A stretch of DNA of 17,924 nucleotides from Bacillota bacterium (GTDB lineage: Bacteria; Bacillota_I; Bacilli_A; Acholeplasmatales; UBA5453), in the NCBI GenBank assembly GCA_023436805.1, contig JAEZHT010000074.1:1-17924 (forward strand). Direction: 5' to 3'. Positions 13,922 to 17,924 of the stretch are shown here, one piece after another. The translations under genes and the position numbers were made by a program. A model generated the notes under the pieces. The model was not told the DNA's origin, did not search any database, and saw only the letters and a program-made list of their open reading frames with translations. Position 1 is the first letter of the stretch. Every line of letters begins with the position of its first letter.

Positions 13922-14842
13922 ATGTCTAAACCAAAGAAGGAACAAATGCGTTATTTGAATGTCAACCGTTACTTATTAAACAAACAATCTACCATCAGTG
14001 AAAACCCAAAACTATTAGAAGAAAAAGCCAAAGCGATTTTGAATCAAAAGATTTCGGGTATCAGCTTTAGCCCGTACCTTGAAGGTCAAGACCCGAGCAT
14101 TAAATCCATCATCACAGAACAACAAATCGCGGATCGTCTTGAAATCATCCGACCATATACGCACTGGATTCGTACATTCTCAACCACCAACGGCAATGAA
14201 GAAGTACCGAGAATCGCGCATGAAAAGGGACTCAAAACCTTGGTAGGTGCGTGGTTAGATTCAGATAAAGAAAACAATGAAATTGAAATCAACAACATCA
14301 TCCGTATTGGACAAGCAGGGTATGCCGATTTAATCGCGATAGGGAATGAAGTTTTATTGAGAGATGACTTAGAAATCGAAGATTTGATCGAATACATCCG
14401 CCGTGTCAAAAAAGCAGTACCGAACGTACCTGTTGGGTATGTCGATGCCTATTACATGTATGTTAATTTCCCTGAAATCGTCGATGAATGTGATGTCTTA
14501 TTCGCGAACTGTTATCCTTTTTGGGAACACTGCGCATTAGAAATCTCAGTTGAATACATGAAGAAGATGTATGAACTCGTGAAGACAAACGCCAAAGGCA
14601 AACCAGTAGTCATCAGTGAAACAGGCTGGCCAACCAAAGGGGAGTCTTATGGTGCAGCTGTACCATCGTATGAAAACGCCATGAGGTATTTCATCAATAC
14701 CTATGAATGGGCCAACCAAGAACACATCCATTTATTCTATTTCTCTTCTTTCGATGAAGTTTGGAAGATCAGTCACGAAGGCGAATATGGCGCTTATTGG
14801 GGCTTATGGGATAAAGACGGTAAGTTTAAGTTCCAAAAGTAA
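13922..14842 (+). CDS. Glycoside hydrolase family 17-like beta-glucanase, apparently cytoplasmic
   Basis: GH17 enzymes hydrolyse beta-1,3 (or 1,3;1,4) glucans with retention. The 306-residue protein fits the TIM-barrel family: GISFSPYLEG at the first strand, IRTFSTTNGNEEVPRIAHEKGL, the acid/base Glu143 in AIGNEVLLR, and the nucleophile Glu233 in VVISETGWPTKG. It starts MSKPKKEQMRY, with no signal peptide or lipobox, and AAGAGGTG precedes ATG 13922, so it seems to stay in the cytosol. That is odd for an enzyme with a polymer substrate; it may act on imported oligosaccharides or on a glucosylated lipid or storage glucan. The C-terminal WGLWDKDGKFK motif is usual for bacterial members. It stands alone between two terminators. 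Confidence 0.87.
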   Translation: MSKPKKEQMRYLNVNRYLLNKQSTISENPKLLEEKAKAILNQKISGISFSPYLEGQDPSIKSIITEQQIADRLEIIRPYTHWIRTFSTTNGNEEVPRIAHEKGLKTLVGAWLDSDKENNEIEINNIIRIGQAGYADLIAIGNEVLLRDDLEIEDLIEYIRRVKKAVPNVPVGYVDAYYMYVNFPEIVDECDVLFANCYPFWEHCALEISVEYMKKMYELVKTNAKGKPVVISETGWPTKGESYGAAVPSYENAMRYFINTYEWANQEHIHLFYFSSFDEVWKISHEGEYGAYWGLWDKDGKFKFQK

Positions 14843-14858
14843 CCATTGAATTCAATTT

Positions 14859-14884
14859 AAAACTCCTTTTTAGGGGTTTTTTTT
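14859..14884 (+). terminator. Terminator after GH17 gene
   Basis: AAAACTCC (14859-14866) pairs with GGGGTTTT (14873-14880), one G-U pair, followed by T to 14884. The tnpB element ends 38 bases further on. Confidence 0.85.
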
Positions 14885-14921
14885 GATTTTTGAAGTCATT
14901 TTTTTAAAAAAATATAGGTTA

Positions 14922-15026
14922 GTGAACTACCCACCACTTAATAGAAGTGGGGGCTTCCTATCCAAACCAGCGTAACCACCAGTGACTCAATAGGCTATCC
15001 CCGTAGTCCCTACGGTTCTTATTTGT
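14922..15026 (-). ncRNA. omegaRNA (reRNA) region / right end of tnpB copy 2
   Basis: This is the non-coding tail after the tnpB stop. It has the same hairpins as copy 1 with 4 substitutions and 1 added base, the differences lying in the first bases, in a loop and in the terminal hairpin loop. The guide would start at 14921 going down and is very A/T-rich (TAACCTATAT then T and A runs). Confidence 0.7.
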
Positions 15027-16127
15027 TTATAACTGAAAAGCTAACTTATACTTTCTAAACCCTTCTTTGTTGATATTGATCGCTGCGTTATGATCTCTAT
15101 CCAGATGTAACTCGCAGCCTTTACACTCAAACATTCTGTTTGATAACTTTAAATCTGTTTTGATCTCCCCACAACAACTACAGGTCTTTGAGGATGGATA
15201 CCATTTATCCATCACCATCAAAGTCTTACCTTGTGCTTCTAACTTATACTTCAAGAATGAGACAAATCTCGTCCAACCAAACCTAGAAATTTGTTTGGCG
15301 TAATATGGACTTGTTTGAGACATATCAATCAGATTCAAACCTTCTACACTCACCAAATCATAACGCTTGGCTATCGCGTTAGATAGTTTATGTAGGAAGT
15401 CATCTCTTTTATGTCTGATTCTTTCATGTAATAAGGCGATTTCTAATACTTTCTTATGATAGTTACTAGAACCCTGGATTCTTCTAGATAAACTTCTTTG
15501 AAGGACTCTGAGTTTATTGAAGTCTGTTTGGATGTCTTTAGGATAATCCAATTTAAATCCTTCATTATCAATATAGAAATGAGTCATTGAGAAATCTAGA
15601 CCAATGGATGTTTTGATTTCTTGTCTCTTAATCTCTTTTTGGTATTCATATAGGATAGAGACATAATACTTACCGGTACTACTCTTAGAAACAGTTACGT
15701 TCTTTAAAGTCATATCACTAGGTATGGCTCTATGTTGTTTAATTTTCACTTCACCGAGTTTAGGTAGTTTGATATAACCTTTCAATAGAACGATGTTATT
15801 ATTCACTCGATTGGTTGTATAACCATAGTCTTGTTTCTTTGAATGAAACTTTGGAAAGTCTTGTTTACGTTTAAAAAACATTCTAAAAGCTTTTTCTTGA
15901 TTGAGTTGCGTATTGGCTAGAGAAAGCGAGTCAATGTCCTTTAGAAATGGATAAGCATCTTTATATTGTGCAGGTGTGGGATGAAGGATGTTTTTAGTGA
16001 GTTCGAAATGTTTTTGTTTATCTTCTAACATCTTGTTCCATAGAAAGCGATTATGTCCTAAGGTCATATGAATCAAAGTCTTTTGAGATTCATTTGGATA
16101 GATTCGAAACTTAAAAGCTTTGTTCAT
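15027..16127 (-). CDS. tnpB: TnpB RNA-guided nuclease, complete
   Basis: This full-length (366-residue) TnpB starts MNKAFKFRIYPNESQ, the typical N-terminal helix-turn-helix/wedge part, with a catalytic RuvC half that is intact: Asp178 in SIGLDFS, Glu262 in SVEGLN, and the Asp pair 343/345 in LDRDHNAA. The zinc pairs are Cys316/Cys319 (CSCC) and Cys335/Cys338 (CKGC). It would bind the RNA from its own right end and cut double-stranded DNA at matching sites. The ATG at 16127 is preferred because AAAGG is nine bases upstream; an in-frame GTG at 16136 abuts that site. Its own promoter is at 16175-16203. Confidence 0.95.
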   Translation of the reverse strand: MNKAFKFRIYPNESQKTLIHMTLGHNRFLWNKMLEDKQKHFELTKNILHPTPAQYKDAYPFLKDIDSLSLANTQLNQEKAFRMFFKRKQDFPKFHSKKQDYGYTTNRVNNNIVLLKGYIKLPKLGEVKIKQHRAIPSDMTLKNVTVSKSSTGKYYVSILYEYQKEIKRQEIKTSIGLDFSMTHFYIDNEGFKLDYPKDIQTDFNKLRVLQRSLSRRIQGSSNYHKKVLEIALLHERIRHKRDDFLHKLSNAIAKRYDLVSVEGLNLIDMSQTSPYYAKQISRFGWTRFVSFLKYKLEAQGKTLMVMDKWYPSSKTCSCCGEIKTDLKLSNRMFECKGCELHLDRDHNAAININKEGFRKYKLAFQL

Positions 16128-16174
16128 CCGGTTCACCCTTTCATAGTGTTTATGTATAGTGATTATTCAACTAT

Positions 16175-16203
16175 ATTATAACATTATTTATGGGTTTTGT
16201 GAA
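16175..16203 (-). promoter_or_regulatory. Promoter of tnpB copy 2
   Basis: On the minus strand TTCACA (16203-16198), a 17-bp spacer and TATAAT (16180-16175), preceded by TGT, giving an extended -10. The match is good and close to the tnpB start, so copy 2 is likely transcribed. Confidence 0.7.
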
Positions 16204-16405
16204 ATAAATATGAAAGAATTTTACGACTCAATTCATCCCGCTACCTGAAGAGGGTGTGGACTTCTTGATTGTGTTGTTAAACGATTTTTATATAAATATC
16301 CATAATTGGTTTGAAAATGAGAAGCAAATAGCTTTGAAATTCAAACTAAAAATGATAATTGTAAGATACAAGTAATAAATACGACTTGTGAAACGAGGGA
16401 AAATA

Positions 16406-17924
16406 ATGTTTAAACGTAAAAGTATGTCGATTATGATTTTATTATTATCACTTCTCGTGTTGGTAGGCTGTGTGCCTTCAGCAGGAAAAACAGATGCAGA
16501 TTATGTGAAAGAGGCGATTGAAGCCATCGAATTACCTGAATCTACAACCGCAGCACTCGCCCTAGAAACATCGATCTCAAGTAACGCGGTGATCGTTGTT
16601 GTGTCTTGGTCATCGAGCCACCCACAATATATTTCCAATACGGGTGTCATCCAAAGACCGACGCATACGGTAGGGGATGTAGATGTTACCTTAACTGCGA
16701 CCTTTACACGTAATGAGGTAACCGAAGTCAGAACCTTTGTTGTTACTGTTTTAGCACTAGACCCAGTAGAATTTGGTGTTACGTTTGTGTCTAATGGGAC
16801 AACGGTGGGGACAGTCAATGTTTTAGAAGGTGGTAAGGTATCACAACCAACCAATCCGACCGGTAGTGCATTCTTTACCTTTGGTGGTTGGTATAAAGAC
16901 ACCAACTTCACACAACCGTGGTCATTTACTGAAGACATCGTGAATTCAAACATGACACTTTACGCTAAATGGATTGAAGCACCTAAATTTAACGTGACAT
17001 TTGATCCTGATAACGGTGAAGCCACATCGTCGTTGCTTGTATATCAAGGTAGTACATTACCAACTCAAACTACGCCAGTTAAATTGGGTTACACATTCAC
17101 CCATTGGGCGATGGATGATGATACCATATGGGATTTCTCAAGCGATACGGTCACAGCAGCCATCACCTTGACTGCTATTTATACACCAACAGAATACGCG
17201 ATTACATATGTGTATCCAGCAGACGCCACTGTGGTGACCTCTGGGCAATTAACCTATGACATAGAAACACCAATCACAACCTTATCAGCGGTGACGAAAT
17301 TACACGCCGACTTTATTGGTTGGTTTGACGCGCCAACAGGCGGCAATGCGGTTACGGGTTATCCAATCGGTACAACCGGCAACATCACTTTGTATGCACG
17401 ATTTGAAGACCATGTACCATTTACAGTAACATTGGTAGATCCTAAAGGTACAAATTTGACACAAACCAAATACTTAGGTGAAAAAGCCGATACTGTAACC
17501 AATCCAAATCATTTGGGTTATGCATTCTTAGGTTGGTTTGTGAACATCAATGACGCATTACCATACGATTTTGATACTGCAATTACTGCAGACGTCACGC
17601 TCACAGCGAAATATCAACCAATCGCTTACGACATCAGCTATGTCGGCGGTGTGAATGTTAGCGCTTGGCCGTTAAACTATACCATTGAATCAAGTGCAGT
17701 CATATTGCCAGCGGTTCAAAGAGAAGCTTATGTATTCTTAGGCTGGTTTGATGCCGCAACAGAAGGTAACTTAGTCACTGAAATCCCATCGGGATCGACA
17801 GGCAACAAGACTTTCTATGCACGCTATGAAGCTATTATCTACACACTTGAATATCAATTGGATGGTGGGGTATTGGTTGGTACCAATCCAGCAACCTACA
17901 CCATCGAAACCAGTACCATTACAT
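16406..17924 (+). CDS. Surface lipoprotein with Ig-like and InlB/Flg_new-type repeats (3' end outside window)
   Basis: The frame is open from ATG 16406 (GAGGGA at 16395-16400) to the window end, 506 codons. A lipoprotein signal ends at LVLVGC (Cys22), so the protein is anchored on the outer membrane face. Residues about 30-118 form an atrophied bacterial Ig-like domain (VVSWSSSHPQYISNTGVIQRP, then VDVTLTATFT). Then come repeats of about 70 residues of the InlB B-repeat/Listeria-Bacteroides (Flg_new) kind, starting near 121, 194, 263, 337, 407 and 478. Most carry an aromatic-rich core such as GWYKD or GWFDA followed by TLYAKW-like ends. Two sequence types can be told apart: GWFDA-type (263, 407, probably 478) and the others. 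It probably serves in adhesion or surface display. Confidence 0.9.
   Translation, partial: MFKRKSMSIMILLLSLLVLVGCVPSAGKTDADYVKEAIEAIELPESTTAALALETSISSNAVIVVVSWSSSHPQYISNTGVIQRPTHTVGDVDVTLTATFTRNEVTEVRTFVVTVLALDPVEFGVTFVSNGTTVGTVNVLEGGKVSQPTNPTGSAFFTFGGWYKDTNFTQPWSFTEDIVNSNMTLYAKWIEAPKFNVTFDPDNGEATSSLLVYQGSTLPTQTTPVKLGYTFTHWAMDDDTIWDFSSDTVTAAITLTAIYTPTEYAITYVYPADATVVTSGQLTYDIETPITTLSAVTKLHADFIGWFDAPTGGNAVTGYPIGTTGNITLYARFEDHVPFTVTLVDPKGTNLTQTKYLGEKADTVTNPNHLGYAFLGWFVNINDALPYDFDTAITADVTLTAKYQPIAYDISYVGGVNVSAWPLNYTIESSAVILPAVQREAYVFLGWFDAATEGNLVTEIPSGSTGNKTFYARYEAIIYTLEYQLDGGVLVGTNPATYTIETSTIT

Larger units (their letters stand above)
14922..16270 (-). mobile_element. IS200/IS605-family tnpB-only element, copy 2
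   Basis: The right end is fixed at 14922 by comparison with copy 1. The left end, beyond 16128, cannot be placed exactly; 16270 is the outer edge of a degenerate hairpin (about 16233-16260) that may be the left end or an older element's remnant. The element carries only tnpB and no tnpA, so transposition would need TnpA from elsewhere. It sits between the GH17 terminator and the repeat-lipoprotein gene and breaks no visible gene. Confidence 0.75.

Noticed and set aside
16501..16953. 150-codon minus-strand open frame in the repeat lipoprotein
   Set aside because: Antisense to a clear lipoprotein frame with a signal peptide and recognised repeats; low-complexity Thr/Val/Ser composition.
1..17924. 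Mycoplasma-type code with TGA as tryptophan
   Set aside because: TGA ends relB, mrpE, mrpC, the GGDEF gene and others at the expected family length; Trp is TGG throughout.
1..17924. CRISPR array, tRNA or rRNA genes
   Set aside because: No regularly spaced short repeats, cloverleaf or rRNA-like sequence was seen on either strand.

Overview
The window reads as a low-GC, wall-less Firmicutes relative, most like Acholeplasma or the Izemoplasma group. The evidence is AT-rich sequence, short intergenic regions with strong U-tailed hairpin terminators, several extended -10 promoters (TGn-TATAAT type), lipobox lipoproteins and InlB-type repeat proteins. TGA ends several genes (relB, the GGDEF gene, mrpE, mrpC) and tryptophan is TGG, so the code is standard and Mycoplasma-type recoding is excluded. 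The organism assignment is inference from gene content.

Left part (1-2700) is accessory DNA. The 3' part of an IS200/IS605-family tnpB element with its right end and omegaRNA region (1-899) abuts, in frame and without a start, a RhuM-Fic toxin-like gene (901-1689), which the element appears to have interrupted. A RelBE-type toxin-antitoxin operon follows (2097-2581), with two TACAWTGTA operators placed over its promoter.

Middle part (2800-9130) is a string of small transcription units: a lipoprotein, an OsmC-YczE pair, a membrane-anchored alpha/beta hydrolase, a YdeI/OmdA-domain protein, a small split-barrel-like protein and a membrane protein whose promoter sits inside a perfect 11-bp inverted repeat. 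On the minus strand is a soluble GGDEF diguanylate cyclase. Its leader (about 9215-9300, minus) looks like a class I c-di-GMP riboswitch driven by a consensus promoter, suggesting that the enzyme's own product feeds back on its expression.

Right part (9573-13829) is a tightly coupled seven-gene cation/proton antiporter operon: mrpE, mrpF, mrpG, an MbhD-like gene, an MbhE-MrpB fusion, mrpC and mrpD. The gene order is that of the Mrp-like half of archaeal membrane-bound hydrogenases. There is no NuoL-like MrpA antiporter domain and no hydrogenase genes before the terminator. A GH17-type beta-glucanase without a signal peptide follows (13922-14842), then a second, complete tnpB element on the minus strand (from 14922), and finally the start of a large surface lipoprotein with an atrophied Ig-like domain and tandem InlB/Flg_new-type repeats that runs off the window end.

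The observations most worth following up are the riboswitch/diguanylate cyclase loop, the MrpA-less antiporter, and the tnpB copy whose predicted guide matches the gene it sits in. No CRISPR array, tRNA or rRNA was seen.
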